Origin: Tillus elongatus
Taxonomy: Eukaryota > Arthropoda > Insecta > Coleoptera > Cleridae
DNA: 64,000 nt
Assembly: GCA_964006375.1 (NCBI GenBank)
Contig: OZ023264.1
Coordinates: forward strand, 175,269,510 to 175,333,509
Reading direction: 5' to 3'
Shown here: positions 1 through 11,520 of the stretch, piece after piece
Position numbering within the stretch: position 1 is the stretch's first letter
Layout of the letters: every line of letters begins with the position of its first letter
Made by a program: the position numbers and the translations under genes
The notes under the pieces: generated by a model
Databases searched by the model: none
Seen by the model: the letters and a program-made list of their open reading frames with translations, nothing else
Told to the model about the DNA's origin: nothing

Positions 1-275
1 TAACACTGAAACTACAGAAAGAATACAAAGTCCAGCAAAGCTAATGTCAAGATTTACAGTAGCCCTAACGGCCATACAACATTTAAACTGACATTAGTGT
101 CAGGAGTTATAAAACATTTATATAAATGTACAATTTAAAATTTAAAACGGGACTGGGGTCCCACAATATGAACAATACTCTTATGGAGTCACAAGCAATA
201 ACTTAAAATCCAAACTATTCAACTACATAAAAGCTATAGACAAGCACAAACATAAAAGCAAAGTAGGCCGTACAG

Positions 276-307
276 TAATAATAATAATAATTATTATTAT
301 TATTATT
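276..307. repeat. (TAA)n/(TTA)n microsatellite
   Basis: A short trinucleotide array that switches from TAA to TTA repeats. It lies downstream (on the minus strand) of the LINE reading frame and could be that element's 3' tail, since several LINE clades end in short tandem repeats rather than poly-A. Confidence 0.7.
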
Positions 308-518
308 TGGTCCTTTAGTTACAATTATTGTAAATCGGACAAGTCAAAAACTTACAAGATAAAAAATATACAGAACGTATCACAACTTATCACAAGGGTA
401 CGTGCCCAAAAATCTAAAATCTAACGAGCTTCACATCACAACAAAAAAGATACGTTCACAGTGCAGCTTCACAAAATTCACTCAAAATATAAAAAACTAT
501 GAGTAATTAAAGCAACCT

Positions 519-3295
519 TCAGTTGCTTTTTAAATTTTTTGTACAATTTGTGTCCTTCAGAGAACAAGGCAGCTGGTTATACAAAAAGCAACCCGCATAA
601 CATGGCGACTTCTTAAAAAAAGAATGGTGACATTTATTCAGGTGAAAAGTATTTTTTTCACGAGTGTTGTGCTTATGAAAATCCGAGTTGATAACAAATT
701 TTCTCTTGTTTTTATGAATGTAAGTTCAGATGGAACAAATAAACTGATGTTAACATCATAATGTTATTTTTCTTGAAAATGTCACGACAAGGGTGCCCAT
801 AAGGTAGATTATATATTAATCTCAGGATTCGTTTCTGTAGCACAAATATTCTATGGCAGTCCGAAGATTGGCCCCAGATAATGATACCGTAACTCATATG
901 TGAATAGACAGCATCGTAATAGACTTTCAGCAGATGTTCCGAGCTTAAGGAATCTTTAAGCTTCAAAATTGCATAAAACGCGGAATTTAATTTCTTGCAC
1001 ACGTGATCAATCTGGTCTATATATAACAGGCTACTGTCAATTCTAACACCCAAAAATTTTGCCACCTTTTTGAATTGCACAGCATTTCCATTCACCAAAA
1101 TAGTGCTGCCGCACATCCTCTCTCTTCGGTGGCAGTTATGCATTTCAAGAGAAAAAGTCTTGTCATAGTTTAAAATGAGTCGATTTCTATAACACCACTC
1201 ATCAAAAGATTGTACCACTGATTTTAATTTTAATTCAGTTTCCTCCACCGTCTTGCCGTAGACAACAATAGAAGTGTCATCGGCGTACATGAAGACTTTT
1301 CCGTCTTGTATAAATTGCGGCAAATCGTTTACATAGAGTGTAAACAAAAGTGGGCCAATGACACTTCCCTGGGGTGTGCCCATACTTACCCCATATCTTT
1401 GGGAATTAATATTATTCGCTTTTACAAGCAACTGTCTGTTGGTGAGATACGAAAGTAGAAGGTCGTTGCAAGTGCCTCTTATCCCCAACGCCCACATCTT
1501 CTCCTTAACAAAAAAAGGATTTGCTGTGTCAAAGGCACGAGACAGGTCAAAAAATAAGGTCACCGCAATGTAGTTGAGGTCCATTCTTTCATTTACATAT
1601 TGAATGTATTCGATAAGGGCAGTTTCTGCAGAATGATCAGTTCTAAATCCGTGCTGTGATAATGATATAATATTATTAGCGTTTAAAAACTTGACCATCC
1701 TTCTATGTACTGCCCTTTCTATGATCTTTGAAAAAATGCTTAATATAGAGATGGGACGATAGTTCTCCAAATTGGTACTGTCTCCCGCCTTCAACACAGC
1801 AACAACCACGGCCAGTTTCAATATGTCAGGGAATTTTCCCAGACATATACAGGAATTTATAATCTTTGTAAGTGGCGCGGCAAGCTCAACAGCACATTGC
1901 TTAATAATTTTTATTGGAACATCATCAAAGCCGCTTGATCTTTTATTAGGAAGTTCGTTGATGATCTCAATAACTTTACATTCAGTCAAAGGTGTTATAA
2001 AAAGTGTTTTGGGCTATATTGTTCGGCTGTGCAGCTATCAGACATCTGGCCCCCGAAATGCAACATGAGCTTCCTCTCAGCAACACCTGAAAAATATCCG
2101 GCAAGTATCTCAGCAATTTCTACCCTACTAGTTATATTTTTGCCCTCGTATAGTAGATTCGAAATGCAGTGCTCCTTACTTGGTTTGTTTTTCTTAAGAT
2201 TAACAAGCTGCCATAGTGCTTTAGTTTTTTTTTTTTTTGGGCGTTACAAATATAAGATGCTGTGTAGTTTTGTTTTTCCTGTTTAATTAGGCTATTTACC
2301 TCCGCTTTCATTACTTTATACATAGCGTTAATCTCCCTCTCTCCGGATTGTTTACGCATTGAATTTAAAAGCTTCAGGTTATTAAGTTTTTGTTGCAGAT
2401 TTGGTGAAAACTTGATTCGATATTTTACGTTAAAACCGGAATTTACAACTTTTTTAGTTTTCGGACAAGCTACCTCAAAGCACCAGACAAAAGTGTCGAA
2501 AAAATTTTTAAATGCCATGTCTACATCCTCAATTTCACTAAAATTGAAATCGTATGTGCTCGCAAAACGAGTTTTAAATTCGTTAATTGTCATTTCATTT
2601 AGAGGTCGAAAGACAATTTCTCTTTTAGCCTCTATGGAAGAGTGGCCAATTCCGTTCGCTACGGGAAACGTAACTGCCTGAGCGTAATGGTCAAAATTGT
2701 CTACAACAACACCCTAAATATTTGTTAATACATAATCAATGCTACTACTACTCAAGATGTCACCCGATCTAAAGACCCTTGTCGGAGTATTGACAAGAGA
2801 AGTTAAATTGTAAGAATGAAATAGATCGTCTATTATTTTATAATCAAGCGATCCATCCTTATTTATGTTGAAGTCACCTGTTACATAAACAAATTTGTAT
2901 CTCTGAATAACAATTTTAAGGAGTTTACACAATAGGTCGCAAAATACCCCAAAGTTGCCTGCAGGCGACCTATAAATGTTAACAATACATGTCTGTTTAT
3001 CATATAGTATAGCAGCACATTCAAAATCAAGCTCAACTGAAAGTCTGTTTAAATAAGCCAATGGTTTACATTTCTGTGCAGATGCTTCAGTGGCGTAAAT
3101 AATTGACCCACCGTGTCGGTGGATCGTTCGTACAAATGCATCGACTTTGACATAACCATCAAGAGCCACAACATTACAATTTGATTGTGTTAACCAATGT
3201 TCACAGATACAAATAAATCGCGATTTTGCTCTTTCAAGAAACAGTTCTAAAATATTAATTTTATTTGTCAAACACTGAATGTTTATATGCAGCAA
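519..3295 (-). pseudogene. LINE ORF2: endonuclease + reverse transcriptase, broken
   Basis: ORF2 would nick DNA and copy the element RNA into the target site. The endonuclease domain opens with HINIQCLTNKINIL and has the ICEHWL motif. The RT has GTPQGSVIGPLLF and the catalytic FMYADDTS box. Three lesions are visible. A TAG stop at about 2714 interrupts an otherwise continuous frame between endonuclease and connector. A frameshift lies at the poly-A run (T run on the plus strand, 2226-2238), after which the normal frame continues to the RT. A second shift near 712 separates the RT from the conserved C-terminal tail (LYNQLPCSLKDTNC) that ends at 519. The element is dead, but the RT catalytic core is an uninterrupted 425-residue frame. 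Confidence 0.85.
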
Positions 3296-3416
3296 GTCTA
3301 TCTGCCTAACGTCACAATTTAAAATAGGGTCACCGGAAGTGCACCTGTTCGCGCCAGAAAAGTTAAAAACATTGCTACTTACTGTTGTTATTTCATTATC
3401 TAGTAAGACGTCACAG

Positions 3417-3734
3417 TCACTCTGTTGGTCGCGGCTCAGTTCTCTTGTGAAAAAATCTGTAATCTTTCACTATTACACCAGTAGGCCACTTTTCCTCGTC
3501 AAAGATATCACTTCTGTTTTCTTTCGGGACACTCACTCTAAAACTACTATTGTTACCTTTCGATACAAATTTAAAGCACTCACACTTTAATGTCGGCCAG
3601 TTTTCCGCAAAAAACTCCTCCATCACAGAAACATCCACGTCGCCCCTTACTCTCCCCACAAATATCCAGGAAACCTCATCTGCTCCCCGTATTTTGGCAG
3701 CAGTGGAGCAGAACTCCCGAGAACATCTGAACAT
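3417..3734 (-). pseudogene. LINE ORF1 C-terminal fragment (RRM-like)
   Basis: A 105-residue open frame directly upstream of the endonuclease on the same strand. The segments WIFVGRVRGDV, SSFRVSVPKEN and EEKWPTGVIVKDY match the pattern of the C-terminal RNA-binding domain of insect LINE ORF1 proteins, which package element RNA. There is no N-terminal half, so the element was truncated inside ORF1. The first Met is probably not a true start. Confidence 0.6.
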
Positions 3735-3740
3735 GTGAAG

Positions 3741-4171
3741 TTCAGAAAGAAAAGAAGGATATGAATGCCATTTTTGGATTAATACTATTTTTTTTGTCTC
3801 CGTTACAGAAAGATGCGATATGAAATGTTGCCAAAGTTTGGCTTTTCATCCATTGTCTTTAGGATTCTAAACAAAAACTGCATTAAGCAAGAAGGCAGGA
3901 ACATCACAAGACTTGAAGAAATCAGAGGATGAATGCAAATGACGCTTATTTTTTTAGTCTAATTTTATCAAATGAACAAAATGAAGTCCCTGTGGATTTT
4001 TGAAGATTCAACTTTGAAATGCTAACTGAAAGTGACAGGTGACAAGTGACATGACAACCAAAAGTGACATGTGAACTACGGCGGGCAGATAAAATTTCAA
4101 CGGTGCAGAAAGAGAACTAAAGAAACACTTGATTTTTTGCTCCATGGCTGGAGTCGATCACACGTCATTCG
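3741..4171. other. Gene-free stretch
   Basis: No coding frame is recognised here. It may be the 3' non-coding part of the Penelope-like fragment that starts at 4679. A short run of related words (AGTGACAGGTGACAAGTGACATG) at about 4029-4072 is mildly repetitive. Confidence 0.4.
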
Positions 4172-4351
4172 GAGCAATACTATTGAAAGTCCAACCAGTC
4201 AGGTTTCTGCAAATGAAAGTCTATTCACTTAGGTCTTTGCGTGTGAAAAGAAGGCTATTCTTGACTCTGGTACCAAAAGGAGTACTTTAATTATATGGAG
4301 TTAGAGCACTACCATTGAAAGTTTATTCAGCAAGGTTTCTGTAAATGGAAG
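4172..4351. repeat. Pair of 48-bp imperfect direct repeats
   Basis: Two copies (4172-4219 and 4304-4351) share GAGCA-TAC-ATTGAAAGT followed by CAGGTTTCTG/AAGGTTTCTG and AAATG. A weaker partial third copy lies around 4222-4250. They flank the 3' end of the GIY-YIG frame on the minus strand and are probably 3' non-coding repeats of that element. Confidence 0.6.
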
Positions 4352-4679
4352 GGAAGTTCATGTTTGTGGTGTTTGAAACATTAAGAACATTATTATTGGA
4401 GCCATTTATGTACTTGTAAATCTCCATCTTTTCCAGGACAACCTGTTCCATGACAAAACTAGATGGGTTAAGGATTCTGGCGTCGTTCTCCTTGTCAAAG
4501 GTGTGGCCGCTATCCTTGAGGTTGCAACCGAAGACTGAAGTGGTGTTATTAACGTTATTTCTGCTTCTAATATGTTCGGAGACCCTGGCACCCAGTGCTC
4601 TTCCTGTTCTTCCTATATAAACAGTGTTACATTGTGGGTCACCACAGGTCAAGGAATATGAGCCGTGCTCTAGCACCAA
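4323..4679 (-). pseudogene. Penelope-like element, GIY-YIG endonuclease fragment
   Basis: The 118-residue frame carries a GIY-YIG nuclease domain: GSYSLTCGDPQC (GIY position, Ile replaced by Ser), VYIGRTGRALGARVSEH (YIG plus the conserved Arg), SGHTFDKEN and a later LEKMEIYKYIN with the usual Glu and Asn. In Penelope-like retroelements this domain follows the RT and cuts the target. No Penelope-type RT lies upstream; at 4680 the sequence changes abruptly to the end of another LINE. It is therefore a 5'-truncated copy. The frame begins at TTG, so no real start is present. Confidence 0.75.
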
Positions 4680-5700
4680 TTACTATTTATTATTCTCCTG
4701 ACTCTGTCCCGAGTCATAGAAAGCAGCCATCCGGTCACTCTTTTTTTATAGACTGGTAGTGAAACACTCGCTCTTACTTCATTGGGGATCAGGTTATACA
4801 ACTTTTGCCCCAGGTATGCATGACATCGCTGTCTGATACTCTTTCTGCATTTGTCCACTCTACAGTCGCTTTTGTGTCTCGTGTTATGACCGTAGTTTAA
4901 AGAAATACCAGCCTGTCAGGATGCTTATACAATTCTATCAGTACTGTTTTGAAGTAGAGTCGTCTACACTCAAGAAGACGCGATTCTCTGAAAAGAGATT
5001 AACTTGGGTAAGCAATAGGTCTCTGATATATGATCTTTAGCATCTATTTCTGTACCACATCCACCGCCTTAAGCACACTGTCCATCGCACCTCCCCATCC
5101 AATTATTCCATATGACAGTTGCGACTCCACCAGGGCGTGGTAGAGTACTCTCATTTCTAGAGTGTTCAAGTTCTGTCTCAATAATTTGAACTTATAAAGC
5201 AGGGACCTGACCCTATTTACCACCTGTTCCACTTGTCCCATCTTAGGTGTCCATCTATTACTATGCCGAAATATTTGACAAATTAGGCTTTCTTCAACTG
5301 TGAAACACTATCACAACTAAGTGTTAAGTCTGTAAAGGTAGGCAGTGTGTTCCTGTACGCTGCAAAAGGCAAAAACTTTGTCTTCTCCACATTAAGCGTC
5401 AGGCAGTTTAAATCAAGCCATCCCATGACTTTTCTAAAACCAGACTTCGCCCTCTTCCTCACCTCACCCCAAGTATGTCCACTCCAGAAGATAACAGTGT
5501 CATCAGCGTAACTTACTACCCTATGCCCGCATTCCAGACTCAACAAATCGTTGATGTACAAGTTAAAGAGGATTGGTCCCAATATGCTGCCCTGAGGTAC
5601 TCCACATTCTACCTCCTGCACACCACTCAGTACCCCGTTTATATCCACTCTTTGTTTCCTACTGACAAGGTATGTTTCCAAATAAGCCAAGTGATTTAAT
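4670..5700 (-). pseudogene. LINE reverse transcriptase, 3' half (CR1/jockey group)
   Basis: The domains run from the RT fingers/palm (VDINGVLSGVQEVECGVPQG at 5640-5580, then SYADDTVIF) through the thumb (5241-5044, LLYKFKLLRQNLNTLEMRVL, SQLSYGIIGWGG) to the C-terminal motif at 4858-4670 (AYLGQKLYNLIPNEVRA). The pieces sit in different frames, so at least two indels or stops separate them, one just before 5283. The 5' end is lost at about 5700. The 3' end abuts the GIY-YIG fragment within about 10 bases. It is a different family from the LINE at 276-3740. Confidence 0.8.
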
Positions 5701-6918
5701 GAATTCTCCTTTCTGGGATATTCTTCTTCTTAATTAAATAAATCAAACAAAATAAATCTAAACATTAAAAAAAAAGTTGTAATACGAAAATGAATTGATG
5801 TATATCGATATTTGTATTGTATAGAGTCTGCTTTGTTACTGCTATTGTTTAGATATTTTACGTAACTGTTATTATAATGATTACTGTTATATGTTAGTTC
5901 TATCTTTATGTTAAATAATGACATACGTCACGTAGACATTTTAAAAACCTCAACCGTCATTTGTTTTTGATTTCAATTGTAAATTTTAAAGAATTCTTAG
6001 GTCAAAACATCATATATTTATTTGTAGTTGTCATGATTTCGTGTTAATTCAATTTTTATCTGTCTGACGAGCGAAACCTCTTACAGAAACGTTGAAGAAT
6101 ATCCTAGAACATCTAGCATTAGAAGGGCCACTTGTTACAGTTAGCTTACGCGCTGGCTACGTCCTTCACTTGCAGAAACCAAACCCAACAGTGAAGACAG
6201 AGAAGTAGTATCCCAGTCTATATGCAACATAATGTGATATCTAAAATGTATTTAACTTATACAATTAGAATTTTCAAATACCCTACGGGTCGGTACATGA
6301 ATTTGTTGCAGTCTGAAAATAGAAAACTATTTAATTTTTCAAACACGCTACGTAGAGGTTACGTATTTGTTGCATTCTAGTTACCAAACTATGATTTATA
6401 TGAACCAAATATGTTTCCTTAAGTTTTCGTTAAAAATGTGCCTTCGGTTATCTCTAAACGTTATTTCCCGGTGTATTTTATATTCATGCCCTTTTGTTTT
6501 TCACAGTTTCAATGTTCGGGCTAATGGAAATGAATAAATTGAATTCCCTGAAAAAAATTGGCTCTTATATCTTCCATATTCGATTTCGCACAATATCGTA
6601 AACTTGACTCTAACTTTCTCGGTAATGGACGAACAAGGGTGACAAAATTATATGTGAGAAATTTTCCTGCCACAACAGTTTTCAGCCTGTGTAGGCGTAA
6701 GAAAAGCGCCATAGGTTATTGATTGGCTCACTTTCGTTCAGATCAAAGATAATTTACATCATTCTTGAAAGTCATGTGTGTGATAAGTTTCCGCTCTTTG
6801 TGCTTATAAAAAGCACGAACAAGATTTACATCCATTATTACATTATTTATAATACGGAGAGTTTACACATTATTGCACCTGACTCTAATATAGCAGAATT
6901 TGTCCAAAAGAATGAAAA
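5701..6918. other. AT-rich stretch without recognised genes
   Basis: Only short open frames of low complexity are present. A 63-codon minus frame at 6521-6712 has no recognisable motif. I see no repeat that recurs elsewhere in the window. Confidence 0.5.
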
Positions 6919-7274
6919 TAACATTTTCTTTTGTTTCTTAACGTCGGTCTATTTCCGTGACTATGACCAAACACCGAAGCCAGGGAACAGCTTGACCTCA
7001 CTACCCTAAAAATTTTGCCGAACCCCCGCCTTTCTGTAAGAAGGGTAGGGATCTTTAACGTGCCCAACATTGCATGGACACGGGACCGACGGCTTTACGC
7101 CCCCTCCGAAGGGCGGGACGTGCAGACATTCAACTTGCTCAAATACAATGCCAGAACCTCGGTTGATGTTAATTGTACAGTATGTACTGAAAAAGTGAAA
7201 GGAGTACCCTGGGATCGAACCCAGTACCCTTCAGTTCAGAGGCACACGTTCTTACCACTGAACCACTGAGGCTC
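6919..7274 (-). mobile_element. tRNA-derived SINE, copy 1
   Basis: Read on the minus strand, the 5' end is a tRNA-like head with an A box (TGGTTCAGTGGT, 7265-7254) and a B box (GGGTTCGATCCC, 7222-7211). These form an internal RNA polymerase III promoter. The body contains CCTTCGGAGGGGGCGTAAAG and GGGCACGTTAAAGAT and ends with GACGTTAAGAAAC. A direct repeat ATGAAAA flanks it (6912-6918 and 7275-7281), consistent with a target-site duplication. A second copy with the same layout lies at 9885-10235. It is not a functional tRNA gene because the acceptor stem is missing. Confidence 0.8.
7211..7265 (-). promoter_or_regulatory. Internal Pol III promoter (A and B boxes) of SINE copy 1
   Basis: The A box TGGTTCAGTGGT and B box GGGTTCGATCCC lie 31 bases apart, normal spacing for a tRNA-type promoter. 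Both boxes are well preserved, so this copy could still be transcribed. Confidence 0.7.
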
Positions 7275-7836
7275 ATGAAAAACTGTGGATTGAGTCTTTT
7301 CAACATTAAGGTATAGTGAAACAGATAACTTTTATGTTCACATATTCCTCTGAAGTAGGCCATCCTTTATAGATTTCTCAATATGAGATGAGCCTGTTAT
7401 TCTTTTTGAAAAATTTATATGTACATGGGGATGTACAAAAGGCTCTAGTATAAGATTTTGATGGGGTAGAATATGAATGAATTCTGAAAAGTAATGAATG
7501 AATTGATTTTAATGAACGCAGAGTATATCATGGTATAGTATTATTATAGTATATATTATTCATTTTAAAATATATGTATCTAATTGCAATAGTTGCTTAT
7601 GTCTGTGCTGGTGGTAGGTGAACAAAATTTGAGGGTTATATTTTTCATTTTACGTTTTTTTATTTTTTCATAACCACCTCTTTCTAAACTTCCTACTATT
7701 CTCTATTAGTGAATTTTCATAGAAAAAATTCACTAATGGGGAGATCCCGACTTTTGAATTTAAAAAAAATTTTTGCAAATGAGCGCGAACTAGGACCCCT
7801 AGAACCCATATCCGGGGTTAGTTTCAATTTTTATAT

Positions 7837-8709
<873 letters not shown>

Positions 8710-8735
8710 CACACCGATAACTCAAAAAATAATGG

Positions 8736-9180
8736 GCCGATTTTGATCAAATTTGGCATGTACCTTCATTTTGTAAATGGCTTGGATAAGTTCGTTAGTC
8801 AGGAAAATCGGACGAGGTTTTCCGGAAAACTTTTGAGTTTTCATTCGAAAAAAATTCTTATCTCAAAAAGTAATAAGCCGATTTTAATAAAATTTGGCAT
8901 GTGCCTTCCTTTTGTAAATGGCTTTGACAAGTTTGATAGTCAGCAAAATCGAACAAGGTTTTCCGGAAAAATTTTGAGTTTTCATTCGAAAAAAATTTTT
9001 ATCTCAAAGAATAATAAGCCGATTTTAATAAAATTTGGCATGTACCTTCCTTTTATAAATGGCTTTGATAAGTTCGTTAATCAGAAAAATCGGACGAGGT
9101 TTTCTGAACAAATTTTGAGTTTTCATTTGAAAAAAATTTTTATCTCTAAAAATAAAAAATCTATGATAATCAAATTTGGT
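8736..9180 (+). repeat. Three tandem 141-bp units
   Basis: The word GCCGATTTT recurs at 8736, 8877 and about 9018, an exact 141-base period. Each unit contains AAATTTGGCATGT, AATGGCTT, AAAATCGGACGAGG and TTTTCCGGAAAA. Because 141 is divisible by 3 and no stop arises, one frame stays open across all three units and encodes a 47-residue repeat (8704-9186). Related units occur singly or in tandem in other family copies. Confidence 0.8.
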
Positions 9181-9364
9181 AGGTAAGTTTACGATATAAA
9201 AAGTAAACTATACACCAAAATTTAGATTTCTATGTTACAAGAAAAAAAGTTATAATAAAATATTTTGCGCCAGATCATTTCTATGGAAATTCACTACCAT
9301 AACGCACTTGCTGCGCCCCGAGATTTTTTTCTATTTCATCCTGTCTATTTCACTGATCGAGGCT

Positions 9365-9577
9365 GTCATATAGCTTCTTCGCCTTGTCTGATTAGTGTGT
9401 CAGCACCAGGACGAATAACTGAAGCCTGCAATTCTTTATGTACAATTTCCTATAATTTTTCACTGTGCTCTTTAATTTCATCAATCTCCAACAATAACCC
9501 ATTTCTTATAATTTCTGCGGAAGCTCTTGTACATGCTTAGGATCAGCCAGGCTAAAGGTTTTACTTGCCTTTTCCAT
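9365..9577 (-). pseudogene. Unidentified coding relic
   Basis: On the minus strand an ATG at 9577 opens a 23-codon frame (MEKASKTFSLADPKHVQEL). After a shift, another frame reads ASAEIIRNGLLLEIDEIKEH, then two in-frame stops interrupt IVHKELQASVIRPGAD and LIRQGEEAI. Composition looks like former coding sequence with acidic, helical character. I do not recognise the family, and it could be chance. Confidence 0.25.
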
Positions 9578-9884
9578 TCTGCAAAAAAAAACCTGCGTTT
9601 ATACAAGTTACAAAGACTATAGTTGAGCCTATTGTTCTTCTTCATGGACAATCATGTGCATCCTTTGACACCAAATGTTCATAGACATGTGCAGTTATTT
9701 TGACGCCATTGTATAGAAACTACATTTATTCTTTATCTTATTTCTGACCAAAAATGATTCTCCATAAATTGTTGCACATCATCATAAGTGTTCTGAGCCC
9801 TCACCAGCAAAGATTTCAGTGTGAAATAATTAGTTATGTAGACAATACTGCGTTTTTCTATTTGGCCAGAAGTTGTGTGTCTGT

Positions 9885-10235
9885 TTTGTTTCTTTAACGT
9901 CGGCCTATTTCCGCGACTATGGCCAATCACCGACGCCAGGGAGCAGTTTCACCTCACTATCCCGGAAATTTTGCCAAACCCCTGCCTTTCTGTGAGGAGG
10001 GTAGGGGTCTTTAACGTGCTCAACGTCTCGTGGACACCGGAACGACGGCTTCACGTCCCCTCCGAAGGGCGGAACGTGCAAACATTCAACTTGCTCAAAT
10101 AAAATACCAAAACGTCGGTTGATGTTAATTTATTACGGTTTGCACAGAAAAAGTGAAAGGATAAACATTGGGATCGAACCCGCTACCCTTCGGTTCAGAG
10201 GCACACGTTCTAACCACTGAACCACAGAGACTCTA
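9885..10235 (-). mobile_element. tRNA-derived SINE, copy 2
   Basis: It has the same layout as the copy at 6919-7274: a tRNA-like head (GGTTCAGTGGTTAGAAC), B box GGGTTCGATCCC near 10171-10182, the central CCTTCGGAGGGGACGTGAAG block and the GACGTTAAAGAAAC tail. The two copies are clearly diverged, so they are independent insertions. A target-site duplication is not obvious here. Confidence 0.8.
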
Positions 10236-10444
10236 AAAATGACATAAACGTGCCGTTTATTGATACCACTGTTCAGCAAACTGATTTTAGGTTTTATTCG
10301 TTAACCATAGTAACAATAAGAAAAGTAAAATTAGTATAAAGCCTAAATTGAAACAAACTAAATCTAACTCATTAATTGTTCAATATGGCAATCATTCACT
10401 CACGTTAGAGCTTCTAGTCTACGTAGAAAAATAAAATTTATACG

Positions 10445-11426
10445 CTATAAATTTTCCCTATTCTGCAGTGAGGCAACAGCTTCTTCAAATCTATCCCACA
10501 ATTTCTCCTCGATATTTATCTCCCCCTTATTAACATACATCTTGATCTGCCCCCATAGTGAAAAGTCGCAAGGATTTAAATCTGGTAAATGTGCTGGCCA
10601 AAGAACAGGAGTATCTTGATCTCTGCCAATCCATTTATTGGGAAATTGCTCACTAAGGTAATCCCTCACAATGCGTCGAAAATGGGGTGGTTGACTGTCA
10701 TACATGTACCAAATATCTCGACGTAATGCGATCGGCATCTTCTGAAAATTCTGATAAAGGTTCTTGCAAAAAGTACTAGTAGCCTTCCGGTGTTAACCTA
10801 TTAAGTAACCTTACGGGGTCAATCAAATGACAATTAAATATTTCTATCCACACATTAATTTTGAATTCGCGCTGAAAATGCCTTACATGAATTGCGTGAG
10901 GATTTTCGTCTGCGTAATGGTGATTATTAGGAAAATTGGTAACACCGCGCCGCATGAAACATGCCTCATCTGTAAAAAGCACTTTTTTGTGAAAGTTTGC
11001 ATCTAGCGTTCTTTTCTGACGCATAATGCGTGCGTCATGGTCACCAGGCAGCAATTCTTGTACAGGTTGTAAATGGTATGGGTGCAGTAGCTGTTGCTTC
11101 AGTATACGATTGACTGCTGTTTGTGGAATTTCAATTTGGTGCTCCAATAGCCTCGTACTAATGCTGCGATTCTCACTTACTATATCCAATACTCGCTCTT
11201 CTTCACGAAGACGGCGGACGTTAGAATTACGGCCAGAATTAGGTCTGTGCACACTTATCATTCCCGTCTCTTTTAACCGTCTTTTGATAGACGCAAATGT
11301 TCTGCGATCAAGGCCGACTTGAAAATTTCTCCCTGTAGACTTGCACAGTTTGCTGAAATTATGTTGGTATACACCTAGCACCAAAAGCATATCTACTTGC
11401 TCAGAAAAACTATAAAGATGAGCCAT
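10445..11426 (-). pseudogene. Mariner/IS630-type transposase, frameshifted
   Basis: The N-terminal 216 residues (11426-10776) carry a helix-turn-helix region (ISTRLLEHQIEIPQTAVNRI) and the first catalytic Asp (FTDEACF). The C-terminal part (10738-10445) carries the second Asp in YMYDSQPPHF and the third in LPDLNPCDFSLWG. All three acids are therefore present, 43 residues apart between the second and third. The parts are in different frames, with an indel at about 10740-10775. No flanking TIRs were found: a LINE abuts the right side and a SINE the left. This is a different subfamily from the elements at 13837 and 36342. Confidence 0.85.
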
Positions 11427-11520
11427 ATTCCTAAAAATTACCTTATTGATTTGTCACTTTGGCAAATACTATTAATGCAATAATAAGCTGTAGGATCAAA
11501 ATACGCATATCGTCTTCTTC

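Larger units (their letters stand above)
276..3740 (-). mobile_element. 5'-truncated CR1/jockey-group LINE
   Basis: This non-LTR retrotransposon reads right to left. In order it has the C-terminal end of ORF1 (3734-3417), an AP-type endonuclease (3295-2714), a connector (2593-2132), a reverse transcriptase (about 2050-712) and a C-terminal tail to about 519. No target-site duplication was identified. The right boundary near 3740 is where ORF1 homology stops, so the element is 5' truncated. The clade is uncertain: the HWL motif in the endonuclease and the RRM-like ORF1 suit CR1-type or jockey-type elements. Confidence 0.8.

Noticed and set aside
7201..7274. tRNA gene
   Set aside because: A and B boxes are present, but there is no acceptor stem or CCA-adjacent pairing, and the sequence continues as a 350-bp repeat with a second copy. 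It is a SINE head.
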